Assembly (NCBI GenBank): GCA_045628925.1
Contig: JAZQQF010000062.1
Location: 1 to 7,546 of the forward strand
Source: UBA1774 sp045628925
GTDB lineage: Bacteria; Bacillota; Clostridia; Oscillospirales; Oscillospiraceae
Reading direction: 5' to 3'
DNA: 7,546 bases
Shown piece by piece: positions 1 to 6,565 of this stretch. The number at the start of each line of letters is the position of its first letter. Position 1 is the stretch's first letter. A program made the position numbers and the translations under genes. The notes under the pieces were generated by a model. It did not search any database. It had not been told where the DNA came from and saw only the letters and a program-made list of their open reading frames with translations.

Positions 1-233
1 ACCAGATCCGCGTCCACTGCGCGGAGATGGGCTGGCCTCTGCTGGGGGACAGGCTCTACGGCACGGCGGAGAGCATCGCCCGGAGCGAAGAACTGGGGGA
101 AACCATGCAGAATTTATGGTGCGTGCGCATGACGTTCCGGCATCCCCTCACGGGGGAGAACGTCACCGTGGAGGCTCCACCGGCGGGCGTGCCGGAGCTT
201 TTCCGGGCAGCGGCGGAAGCGTGTTCAGAATAA
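1..233 (+). CDS. RluA-family RNA pseudouridine synthase, C-terminal fragment (5' end outside window)
   Basis: Only the last 76 codons are in the window; the reading frame enters at base 3 (CAG) and ends at TAA 231-233. The fragment opens with QIRVHCAEMGWPLLGDRLYG, which matches the conserved C-terminal part of the RluA/RluC/RluD catalytic domain (usually HQIRVH...G.P..GD..YG). It later has RHPLTGE followed by an 'EAPP' motif, the usual RluA-family ending. These enzymes isomerise specific uridines in rRNA or tRNA to pseudouridine. The catalytic HRLD segment and any S4 domain lie upstream and cannot be seen, so the target RNA cannot be assigned. It is a different gene from the complete family member at 4592-5509. 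The next gene starts 17 bases after the stop, so the two are probably co-transcribed. Confidence 0.9.
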   Translation, partial: QIRVHCAEMGWPLLGDRLYGTAESIARSEELGETMQNLWCVRMTFRHPLTGENVTVEAPPAGVPELFRAAAEACSE

Positions 234-250
234 AGTCAGAGGCGGGACAC

Positions 251-1051
251 TTGAATATTATTGACATCCATGCCCACGTCTACCCCCATAAGGTGGCGGT
301 GAAGGCGTCCACGAACATCGGCAATTTCTACAATATCAATATGCACTACGACGGCACGACGGAATGCCTCCTGCGGGAGGGCGTTCCCGGCGGGGTGGAC
401 CGGTACGTCATCCACTCCGTGGCGACCAGCGCTTCGCAGGTGGAGCCCATCAATGACTTCATCGCCGCGGAGGTCAGCGCCCACCCGGAGCGGTTCATCG
501 GCTTCGCCACCCTGCACCCGGATATGGCCGACCCGGACGGGGAGCTGCGCCGGGCGCTGGGGATGGGCCTGAAGGGCGTGAAGCTCCATCCGGACTTTCA
601 GCGCTTCCGCACCGACAGCGAGGAGGCCATCCGCCTGTTCCGCGCCTGCGCGGAGCAAAATGTCCCGGTGCTGATGCACACGGGGGACGTAAGGCATAAC
701 TATTCCCGCCCGTGGATGGTGCCGCCGGTGCTGGAGGCCTGCGGGGGAAAGCTGAAGCTCATCTGCGCCCATTTCGGCGGCTGGTCGGAATGGATGTACG
801 CGGCGAAGGTGCTGAAGGGGCTGGATATCTGGGTGGATACCGCGTCCTCGAGCTTCGCCCTCAGCGAGGATCAGCTTCGTTACCTCATCGGCGTATACGG
901 GCCGGAGCGGGTCATTTTCGGCAGCGACTACCCCATGTGGGATTCCGGCGAGGAGGCGCGGCAGATCATGGCGCTGGGCCTCGGCGCGGAGACGGAGGAA
1001 AATATCTTCCACCGCAATCTGGAACGGCTGCTGGGATTGCCGGAAAGCTGA
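251..1051 (+). CDS. TIM-barrel metal-dependent amidohydrolase (amidohydrolase 2 / COG2159-like)
   Basis: The 266-residue product resembles the amidohydrolase-related family that includes ACMSD-like decarboxylases and hydrolases. Expected metal and active-site positions are all visible: the N-terminal HxH in IDIHAHVYP (H7, H9), KLHPDFQ (H113), LMHTGD (H143), CAHFGG (H174) and the late Asp in IFGSDYPM (D226). It is presumably a soluble cytoplasmic enzyme; the substrate is unknown and I do not infer one. I chose TTG at 251 because an AGAGG Shine-Dalgarno (238-242) lies 8 bases upstream and the family motif IDIHAH begins almost at once. The frame stays open back to an ATG at 116, but that extension overlaps the preceding gene and encodes an arginine- and glycine-rich stretch with no family similarity. 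It sits 17 bases after the pseudouridine synthase and is probably its operon partner. Confidence 0.88.
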   Translation: MNIIDIHAHVYPHKVAVKASTNIGNFYNINMHYDGTTECLLREGVPGGVDRYVIHSVATSASQVEPINDFIAAEVSAHPERFIGFATLHPDMADPDGELRRALGMGLKGVKLHPDFQRFRTDSEEAIRLFRACAEQNVPVLMHTGDVRHNYSRPWMVPPVLEACGGKLKLICAHFGGWSEWMYAAKVLKGLDIWVDTASSSFALSEDQLRYLIGVYGPERVIFGSDYPMWDSGEEARQIMALGLGAETEENIFHRNLERLLGLPES

Positions 1052-1065
1052 GATTCCGGGGTTTT
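1040..1065 (+). terminator. weak candidate terminator after the amidohydrolase
   Basis: CCGGAA (1040-1045) pairs with TTCCGG (1054-1059) around an 8-base loop that contains the TGA stop codon. GG and then four T's (1062-1065) follow. The stem is only 6 bp and the T run is short, so termination would be partial at best. Its position just before the ileS promoter makes it plausible. Confidence 0.25.
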
Positions 1066-1070
1066 CACTC

Positions 1071-1099
1071 TTGCGAAATCGGAAATCATATTGTAAAAT
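1071..1099 (+). promoter_or_regulatory. predicted housekeeping-sigma promoter for ileS
   Basis: TTGCGA (1071-1076; 4 of 6 to the -35 consensus) and TAAAAT (1094-1099; 5 of 6 to the -10 consensus) are separated by exactly 17 bases. The predicted start is near 1106, giving a leader of about 60 bases before ileS. That leaves no room for a T-box, and no T-box signature is visible. Confidence 0.55.
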
Positions 1100-1164
1100 A
1101 GATTGATTTACCCCCTGATACGGACAGAACGCGAATATTTCCGCATGGAAAGGATGTATATAGA

Positions 1165-3972
1165 ATGGCGACGGATTATAAGGGAACTCTGAATATGCCC
1201 AAGACCGACTTTCCCATGAAGGCGGGTCTCGCCCAGCGGGAGCCGGGCTGGCTGGAAAGCTGGAAGGAAAAGGATATCTACGGTGGGCTGCAGAAGCGCG
1301 GCGAGGGAAAGCCCCGCTTCATCCTGCATGACGGCCCTCCGTTCAGTAACGGCAAGATCCACATGGGCACCGCGCTCAACAAGTGCCTGAAGGATTTCAT
1401 CAACCGCTATAAGGCCATGACGGGCTACCATGTGAGCTATACCCCCGGCTGGGATAACCACGGTATGCCCATCGAATCCGCCATCATCAAGCAGCAGAAG
1501 CTGAACCGCAAGCAGATGAGCATCCCCGAATTCCGGGACGCCTGCCATGAATTCGCTCAGAACTACGTGGATATCCAGATGGAGCAGTTCAAGCGTCTGG
1601 GCGTGATGGCCGACTGGGATCATCCCTACCGCACCATGGACCCCAAGTTCGAGGCCGAGGAAGTGAAGGTCTTCGGGCAGATGTACGAAAAGGGCTACAT
1701 CTATAAGGGCAAGAAGCCCGTCTACTGGTGCCCCAAGGACGAGACCGCGCTGGCCGAGGCGGAGATCGAATACGCCGAGGATCCCTGCAAGTCCATCTTC
1801 GTGAAGTTCGCGGTGAAGGACTGCCGCGGGAAGCTTAAGCAGTTCGACAATCTCTATTTCGTCATCTGGACCACCACCACGTGGACCATCCCCGGCAACC
1901 TCGCCATCTGCGTGAACCCCGAGCTTACCTACGTCATCGCCCGCAATCGTGAAAAGGGCGAGAGCTATATCCTCGCAAAAGACCTGATGAACAGCGTCAT
2001 CGAAGCCTGCGGCCTCCCCGCGCTGGAGGTGCTGGCAGAGATGAAGGGCGCGGAATTCGAGCTGATGACCGCGCAGCATCCCCTCTTCGACCGGGAGAGC
2101 GTCATCCTCTGCGGCGACCACGTCACGCTGGACGCCGGCTCCGGCTGCGTGCATACCGCGCCGGGTCACGGTCAGGACGACTATGAGATCTGCCGCAAAT
2201 ACGACGCCTCCGGCAAGACCGACATCGGCATCATCGTGCCGGTGGACGACCGGGGCAGAATGAACGAGCGGGCGGGCAAATACGAGGGCCTCACCACGGA
2301 TGAAGCCAACGTCGCCATTTTCGACGATCTCTCTGCCTGCGGCGCGTTGCTGGGGTGGAAGCAGATTTTGCACCAGTACGCCCACTGCTGGCGCTGCAAG
2401 AACCCCATCCTCTACCGCGCCACCGACCAGTGGTTCTGCTCCGTGGACGCTTTTAAGGACGCTGCCGTCGCCGCCTCCAACGAGGTGGAGTGGCACCCCG
2501 AATGGGGCAAGGGCCGCATGGAGGGCATGATCCGCGAACGCGCCGACTGGTGCATCTCCCGTCAGCGCCACTGGGGCCTGCCCATCCCCGTGTATTATTG
2601 CAATGACTGCAAGAAGCCCGTCTGCACCTCCGAGACCATTCAGAAGAACAGCGAGACCTTCAAGGCCGAAGGCTCCAATGCGTGGTTCCTGAAGGAAGCG
2701 AAGGAGCTGCTGCCGGAAGGCTTCGCCTGCCCCTTCTGCGGCGGGAAGGAGTTCACCAAAGAGACCGACACGCTGGACGGCTGGTTCGATTCCGGCTCCA
2801 CCCATGTGGCCTCCATGCTGCTGGACAGCCCCGGCGTCTGGCCCGCCGATTTGTATCTGGAGGGCGGCGACCAGTATCGCGGCTGGTTCCAGTCCAGCCT
2901 GCTCACCGCCGTTGCCACCCGCGGCAGGGCGCCCTATAAGGCCGTTCTGACCCACGGCTGGACGGTGGACGGCGAGGGCCGCGCCATGCACAAGTCGCTG
3001 GGCAACTCCGTCCTGCCCGACGAGCTGATCCCCAAATACGGCGCGGAGCTGCTGCGCCTGTGGGCCGCTTCCGCCGACTACCGGCTGGATATGCGCTGCT
3101 CGGACAATATCTTCAAGCAGCTCAGCGACAAGTATCTGAAGATCCGCAACACCGCCCGCTACATCCTCGGCAATCTGGACGGGTTCGACCCCAATACCGG
3201 CCTGCTGCCCTTCGATGAGCTGGAAGCGCTGGACAAGTGGGCGCTCAGCCGCCTGAACAGCCTGACGGCCAAGTGCCGCGAGGCTTACGATAACTATGAG
3301 TTCTATGCGGTGACCTACGCCATCCACAACTTCTGCGTCACCGATATGTCCAGCTTCTATCTGGATATCGTGAAGGACCGCCTTTACTGCGAAGCGAAGG
3401 ACGGGAAGCTGCGCCGCAGCGCGCAGACCGCCATCTTCCACATCCTCAACAGCCTGACGAAGCTCCTTGCCCCCGTGCTGGCCTTCACCGCCGAGGAGAT
3501 CTGGGGCATGATGCCGCACCTCGCTTCCGAGGACGCGGAGAGCGTGCTTTATAACGACATCCCCGCCGCGAACGGCGAATGGGTGCTGTCCGACGCGGAG
3601 AACGCCCGGTGGGAGACCGTCATGAAGCTCCGGGCCGACGTGCTGAAGGCGCTGGAGGGCGCGAGAGGCGCGAAGGTCATCGGCAAGCCGCTGGACGCGG
3701 AGGTGACCGTGTATCTGGGCGATGCGCTGAAGGCCGAAACGCTGGAGGGCGTGGATCTCAGGACCGTGTGCATCGTGTCCAAGGCCGCCGTGCTGGCCGA
3801 GGCCGGGCCGGAGGAGCTGGAGGCCGGCGCAAACTGCGGCGTGAAGGTGGCCGTCAGACCCTCCGAAGCGCCCAAGTGCGCCCGCTGCTGGACCCATGAC
3901 GAGCACGTGGGCGAGGATGCCGGGCATCCCGACCTCTGCCCCCGCTGCGCGGGCGTCATCGCCGCGCTGTAA
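1165..3972 (+). CDS. ileS: isoleucyl-tRNA synthetase
   Basis: Cytoplasmic class I synthetase that charges tRNA-Ile with isoleucine. The product is 935 residues, close to the usual bacterial length of about 930-940. Recognisable parts in order are the N-terminal MPKTDFPM segment; the first ATP-binding signature in DGPPFSNGKIHMGTALNK, reading HMGT at 66-69 instead of HIGH; and GWDNHGMPIE. The CP1 editing domain follows, with TTTTWTIPGNLAI and GCVHTAPGHGQDDYEI. Next come ISRQRHWGLPIPVYYC, a first zinc-type cysteine set (C479, C482, C522, C525), WFDSGSTH and GDQYRGWFQSS. The second signature is AMHKSLGN (607-614) instead of KMSKSLGN. The C-terminal zinc finger has CARC (905-908) and CPRC (925-928). 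Start ATG 1165 follows AAAGGA (1149-1154) at a 10-base spacing. All domains are intact, so it should be functional. Confidence 0.98.
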   Translation: MATDYKGTLNMPKTDFPMKAGLAQREPGWLESWKEKDIYGGLQKRGEGKPRFILHDGPPFSNGKIHMGTALNKCLKDFINRYKAMTGYHVSYTPGWDNHGMPIESAIIKQQKLNRKQMSIPEFRDACHEFAQNYVDIQMEQFKRLGVMADWDHPYRTMDPKFEAEEVKVFGQMYEKGYIYKGKKPVYWCPKDETALAEAEIEYAEDPCKSIFVKFAVKDCRGKLKQFDNLYFVIWTTTTWTIPGNLAICVNPELTYVIARNREKGESYILAKDLMNSVIEACGLPALEVLAEMKGAEFELMTAQHPLFDRESVILCGDHVTLDAGSGCVHTAPGHGQDDYEICRKYDASGKTDIGIIVPVDDRGRMNERAGKYEGLTTDEANVAIFDDLSACGALLGWKQILHQYAHCWRCKNPILYRATDQWFCSVDAFKDAAVAASNEVEWHPEWGKGRMEGMIRERADWCISRQRHWGLPIPVYYCNDCKKPVCTSETIQKNSETFKAEGSNAWFLKEAKELLPEGFACPFCGGKEFTKETDTLDGWFDSGSTHVASMLLDSPGVWPADLYLEGGDQYRGWFQSSLLTAVATRGRAPYKAVLTHGWTVDGEGRAMHKSLGNSVLPDELIPKYGAELLRLWAASADYRLDMRCSDNIFKQLSDKYLKIRNTARYILGNLDGFDPNTGLLPFDELEALDKWALSRLNSLTAKCREAYDNYEFYAVTYAIHNFCVTDMSSFYLDIVKDRLYCEAKDGKLRRSAQTAIFHILNSLTKLLAPVLAFTAEEIWGMMPHLASEDAESVLYNDIPAANGEWVLSDAENARWETVMKLRADVLKALEGARGAKVIGKPLDAEVTVYLGDALKAETLEGVDLRTVCIVSKAAVLAEAGPEELEAGANCGVKVAVRPSEAPKCARCWTHDEHVGEDAGHPDLCPRCAGVIAAL

Positions 3973-3998
3973 GCGGAAATCAGGAAAAACAGACATAC

Positions 3999-4028
3999 GC
4001 GGCAGCGTCTTTTGACGCTGCCGCTTTT
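3999..4028 (+). terminator. perfect hairpin with short T run between ileS and lspA (terminator or attenuator)
   Basis: GCGGCAGCGTC (3999-4009) and GACGCTGCCGC (4014-4024) form a perfect 11-bp stem with a TTTT loop, followed directly by four T's (4025-4028). The stem is very stable but the T run is short. The lspA Shine-Dalgarno (AAAGGG, 4032-4037) begins only 4 bases after the T run, and no promoter fits between them. Either lspA-rluD depends on read-through past this hairpin, or a promoter lies inside ileS. It may also act as an mRNA processing or stability element. Confidence 0.65.
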
Positions 4029-4044
4029 GGGAAAGGGTATCGTT

Positions 4045-4620
4045 ATGCCGTATCTCCTTCTGAGCGCGCTCATCGTGCTGGTGGATCAGCTGTATAAGGT
4101 CCGGTGCGTGGGGCGTCTGCGCATGGGCGTTTCCACCGCGTTCCTGCCGGGCTTCATGAACCTGACGATGGTGCATAATTACGGGGCCAGCTGGGGCATC
4201 CTTGCCGGGAAGACCTCGCTGCTGCTCATCGTGACGGGGCTTGTCTGCCTTGCGCTGGCTGTCCTGCTCCTGCTGGGGCGGCCGGAAAAGACCCTCGGGC
4301 GGGTGAGCATCGCCTTCGTGCTGGGCGGCGCGCTGGGCAACGCCATCGACCGGCTGCTGCAGGGCTACGTGGTGGATATGTTCGAGACCGCGTTCATCTC
4401 CTTCCCGGTGTTCAACGTGGCGGACTGCTTCATCACCGTGGGCGCGCTGCTGCTCATCGTCCACGTGCTGACGGAGGAGGGCGAGGAGCGAAAGCAGAAG
4501 CAGCGCTCCAGCCGGGATCGCTGGGAAAAGAGCCGGGACGCGGCGAAGCGGGAGGCCGAGGCGGCCGAGGTGCTGCGCAGGGAGTTTCAGGATGAGAACG
4601 GAACTGATCGCGGAAATTGA
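4045..4620 (+). CDS. lspA: lipoprotein signal peptidase (signal peptidase II)
   Basis: Inner-membrane aspartic protease that cleaves the signal peptide from diacylglyceryl-modified prolipoproteins. The 191-residue product shows the family landmarks: VDQLYK at 13-18 in the first membrane helix, HNYGASWG at 44-51 (the family's NxGAAF region, here with S-W), and GGALGNAIDR with catalytic D102. The partner motif FNVADC carries catalytic D127. Four hydrophobic helices are apparent, roughly at 2-13, 58-77, 87-101 and 129-142. Residues 144-191 form an unusual highly charged tail rich in Glu, Arg and Lys; the E. coli enzyme is only about 164 residues. Start ATG 4045 has AAAGGG 7 bases upstream; an earlier in-frame TTG at 4012 lies inside the hairpin and is rejected. 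The 3' end overlaps rluD by 29 bases. Confidence 0.92.
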   Translation: MPYLLLSALIVLVDQLYKVRCVGRLRMGVSTAFLPGFMNLTMVHNYGASWGILAGKTSLLLIVTGLVCLALAVLLLLGRPEKTLGRVSIAFVLGGALGNAIDRLLQGYVVDMFETAFISFPVFNVADCFITVGALLLIVHVLTEEGEERKQKQRSSRDRWEKSRDAAKREAEAAEVLRREFQDENGTDRGN

Positions 4621-5509
4621 GGACGAGGACACCCGGCTGGACGCGTTCCTTGCCGGAAAGCTGCCGGAACTGAGCCGCAGCCGCATCCAGCAGCTCATCG
4701 AGGCCGGGTGCGTGACGCTGGAGGGGCTTGCGCCGAAGAAGAACTACCGCGTGGGCGCGGGCGACCTGTTCACGGTGGAAGTGCCGGAGGCGAGACCGCT
4801 GGACGTGCAGCCGGAAAACATCCCGCTGGACATCGTCTATGAGGACGGGGATCTGATCGTTCTGAACAAGCCCAAGGGGCTGGTGGTGCATCCCGCGCCG
4901 GGACACGAGAGCGGCACGCTGGTGAACGCGCTCCTGTACCACTGCGGCGATACGCTCTCCGGCATCGGCGGCGTGACGCGGCCGGGCATCGTGCATCGGC
5001 TGGATATGGACACCTCCGGGCTGATGCTCTGCGCGAAGAACGACATGGCCCACCAGCGCCTCAGCGCCCAGCTCAGCGACCGGAGCCTGAGCCGGGTCTA
5101 TGAGGCCATCCTGCGGGGGACGCCGAAGGAGACGGAGGGAACCGTGGACGCGCCCATCGGCAGAAGTCCCAATGACCGGAAGAAGATGGCCGTCACACAG
5201 AACCACGCCCGCCGGGCCGTGACCCACTATCGGGTGCTGGAGACCTATCCCGGCTTCAGCTACGTGCAGTGCAAATTGGAGACCGGGCGCACCCATCAGA
5301 TCCGCGTCCACATGGCGCATCTCGGGCACCCCGTGGCGGGCGACCCGCTTTACGGGGGCGGAAAGAACGAGCTGGGGCTGACGAGCCAGTGCCTCCACGC
5401 CCGCCATATCCGCTTTATCCACCCCGCCACCGGGGAAGAGATGTCCTTTTCCAGCGAACTGCCCGAGGAATTCACGCGGGCGCTTTCACGGCTGCGTCAG
5501 GGCGGATGA
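4592..5509 (+). CDS. rluD: large-subunit rRNA pseudouridine synthase, RluD type
   Basis: Converts uridines to pseudouridine in 23S rRNA; in E. coli the RluD targets are in helix 69, but the exact sites here are inferred only from family. The 305-residue product has an N-terminal S4 RNA-binding domain (about 14-60: RLDAFLAGKL, SRSRIQQLIEAG, VTLEG) followed by the catalytic domain. That domain contains VLNKPKGLVVHPAPGH, then HRLDMDTSG with catalytic D138, then GRTHQIRVHMAHLGHPVAGD and a C-terminal LHARHIRF. Start ATG 4592 lies inside the end of lspA with AGGGAG (4579-4584) 7 bases upstream, so translational coupling is likely. The lspA-rluD pairing is common in Bacillota, where Bacillus subtilis has lsp-ylyB. 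The last 38 bases overlap the convergent noc gene, and no terminator is visible there. An ylyB-like product with somewhat different targets is possible. Confidence 0.92.
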   Translation: MRTELIAEIEDEDTRLDAFLAGKLPELSRSRIQQLIEAGCVTLEGLAPKKNYRVGAGDLFTVEVPEARPLDVQPENIPLDIVYEDGDLIVLNKPKGLVVHPAPGHESGTLVNALLYHCGDTLSGIGGVTRPGIVHRLDMDTSGLMLCAKNDMAHQRLSAQLSDRSLSRVYEAILRGTPKETEGTVDAPIGRSPNDRKKMAVTQNHARRAVTHYRVLETYPGFSYVQCKLETGRTHQIRVHMAHLGHPVAGDPLYGGGKNELGLTSQCLHARHIRFIHPATGEEMSFSSELPEEFTRALSRLRQGG

Positions 5510-6335
5510 GCGGCTGCGCCTTCCCCGGTTGGGGGATGCGGATGGTCAGCACCAGCTCGCCCTCCTGCTCCGTGCGCTCACAGACCGCTTTGACCCCGCT
5601 GCGATTCATCAGATTCAGGCCCCTTGTCACGGTGTTGAGGAAGATGCGAACGTCCTTCAGCACCACGAAGGGGGCCTTCTTTTTTGCCTTTTTCGCGGGC
5701 GGCTGCGCGGTTCCGGAAAGCAGCAGCTCGATATACGCTTCGGTCTTTGCCACGGTCAGGTCATTTTTCAGAATGAAGTCCAGCGCGGCGGCCTGCGCCT
5801 CCGGGGTCTCCAGACGCAGGAGCGCGCGGGCATGGCGCTCGGTGAGACCCTCCCGGCGCAGCGTTTCCAGCACCTCCGGCGGCAGGCGCAGCACCCGCAG
5901 CTTGTTGGCCACCGCGCTCTGGGATTTGGAGATGCAGCGGGCCGCCTCCTCCTGACTCATGCCGTAGGTCTGAATGAGCTGCCGGAGGCCCTCCGCCTCC
6001 TCGATGAAGTCCAGGTCCTTGCGCTGCAGGTTTTCCACCAGCGCCAGCAGGCCGCTCTGACAGCTGTCCACGTCCAGCAGGATGCAGGGGACGCTTTCCA
6101 GCCCCGCCAGCGCGGCGGCGCGGAGGCGGCGTTCGCCCGCCACCAGCTCATAGCTGCCCGCGCCCAGCTTGCGCACGGTGAGGGGCTGGAGGATGCCGTA
6201 GGTACGGATGCTGTCGCGCAGTTCGCTGAGGCTTTCCGGGTCGAATTCCCGCCGGGGCTGGTTCGGATTGGGTCGGATGGCGCCGACGGGCAGGGTGATG
6301 ATCATGCGGCTGCTCAAAAATGACGGTGTTTTCAT
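5472..6335 (-). CDS. noc: ParB/Spo0J-family nucleoid occlusion protein (Noc-like)
   Basis: DNA-binding CTP-switch protein of the ParB family. Noc spreads from its sites along the chromosome and blocks division over the nucleoid. The 287-residue product has the N-terminal ParB domain with IRPNPNQPRREF (20-31), ELVAGERRLRAAALAG (63-78, containing the GERRxR nucleotide-binding box) and ENLQRKDL (101-108). A helix-turn-helix at about 126-149 (MSQEEAARCISKSQS, VANKLRVL) follows, then ERHARALL and a C-terminal dimerisation region. The SQSxVANKLR wording is closer to Noc than to Spo0J/ParB, and the length is near B. subtilis Noc (283). The N-terminus before the domain is short (about 11 residues) and does not clearly show Noc's membrane-binding amphipathic helix. 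The start is set by AAAGGAGG (6352-6345) at 9 bases; an internal Met11 lacks such a site. No parA, rsmG or second parB lies next to it, so a general ParB paralogue is the alternative. Confidence 0.82.
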   Translation of the reverse strand: MKTPSFLSSRMIITLPVGAIRPNPNQPRREFDPESLSELRDSIRTYGILQPLTVRKLGAGSYELVAGERRLRAAALAGLESVPCILLDVDSCQSGLLALVENLQRKDLDFIEEAEGLRQLIQTYGMSQEEAARCISKSQSAVANKLRVLRLPPEVLETLRREGLTERHARALLRLETPEAQAAALDFILKNDLTVAKTEAYIELLLSGTAQPPAKKAKKKAPFVVLKDVRIFLNTVTRGLNLMNRSGVKAVCERTEQEGELVLTIRIPQPGKAQPLIRPDAAVKAPA

Positions 6336-6349
6336 GGGGTAAAACCTCC

Positions 6350-6407
6350 TTTCCCGTCAAGCCTACGCATTTCCCGCCGCGAAAGCCCGCGAAACCGGTC
6401 GGGAAAT
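6350..6407. promoter_or_regulatory. cluster of TTTCCCG/TTTCGCG half-sites upstream of noc (possible autoregulatory site)
   Basis: TTTCCCG occurs at 6350-6356 and 6370-6376 on the plus strand. Its reverse complement is at 6400-6406. The related CGCGAAA occurs at 6378-6384 and 6388-6394, exactly 10 bases apart. ATTTCCCG (6369-6376) and CGGGAAAT (6400-6407) form an 8-bp inverted repeat. ATTTCCCG is half of the B. subtilis Noc box ATTTCCCGGGAAAT (established knowledge). In that box the halves abut; here they are 23 bases apart, so binding by Noc is inference. The first copy touches the noc Shine-Dalgarno. Confidence 0.4.
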
Positions 6408-6440
6408 TACCGGAAAAGGAAAATATTTCCACGATGCCCG

Positions 6441-6458
6441 AAACGCCCCGCGGCGTTT
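6441..6458. repeat. 7-bp inverted repeat in the noc upstream region
   Basis: AAACGCC (6441-6447) and GGCGTTT (6452-6458) flank CCGC. Only three T's follow in either direction, so it is not a convincing terminator. It could be an operator or a leader hairpin about 105 bases upstream of noc. Confidence 0.4.
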
Positions 6459-6534
6459 ATCACCCGTGCTGCGACGCAGTGCGGAGAGCAGACCGCAAGC
6501 GTTTCCTGCCCGCAGCCGTGCGCCGCACAGGGAC

Positions 6535-6565
6535 AAAAAAACTCCCGGACGGAGTCGTCCGGGAG
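6535..6565 (-). terminator. strong Rho-independent terminator, minus strand
   Basis: On the minus strand CTCCCGGACG (6565-6556) and CGTCCGGGAG (6551-6542) form a 10-bp perfect stem with a 4-base loop, followed by seven T's (6541-6535). No protein gene lies upstream of it on this strand before the divergent hpf. It therefore ends a non-coding transcript or insulates noc, whose start is 200 bases further on. Confidence 0.85.

Noticed and set aside
116..250. N-terminal extension of the amidohydrolase to ATG 116
   Set aside because: It overlaps the preceding pseudouridine synthase out of frame and has no family similarity. TTG 251 has a well-placed Shine-Dalgarno and begins just before the IDIHAH motif.
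236..1012. Open frame of 258 codons antisense to the amidohydrolase
   Set aside because: Composition is Arg/His/Pro-rich and it lies wholly opposite a gene with intact metal-binding motifs; it is a shadow of GC-rich coding.
1108..4698. A 1196-codon open frame antisense to ileS and lspA
   Set aside because: It mirrors strongly GC-biased third codon positions of two well-supported genes. The product is low-complexity, rich in Leu, Gly, Ala, Val and His, with no recognisable domain and no ribosome binding site.
5529..6323. Open frame of 264 codons antisense to noc
   Set aside because: It has Gln/Arg/Ala-rich composition and no domain, while the opposite strand encodes a clear ParB-family protein with a perfect Shine-Dalgarno site.
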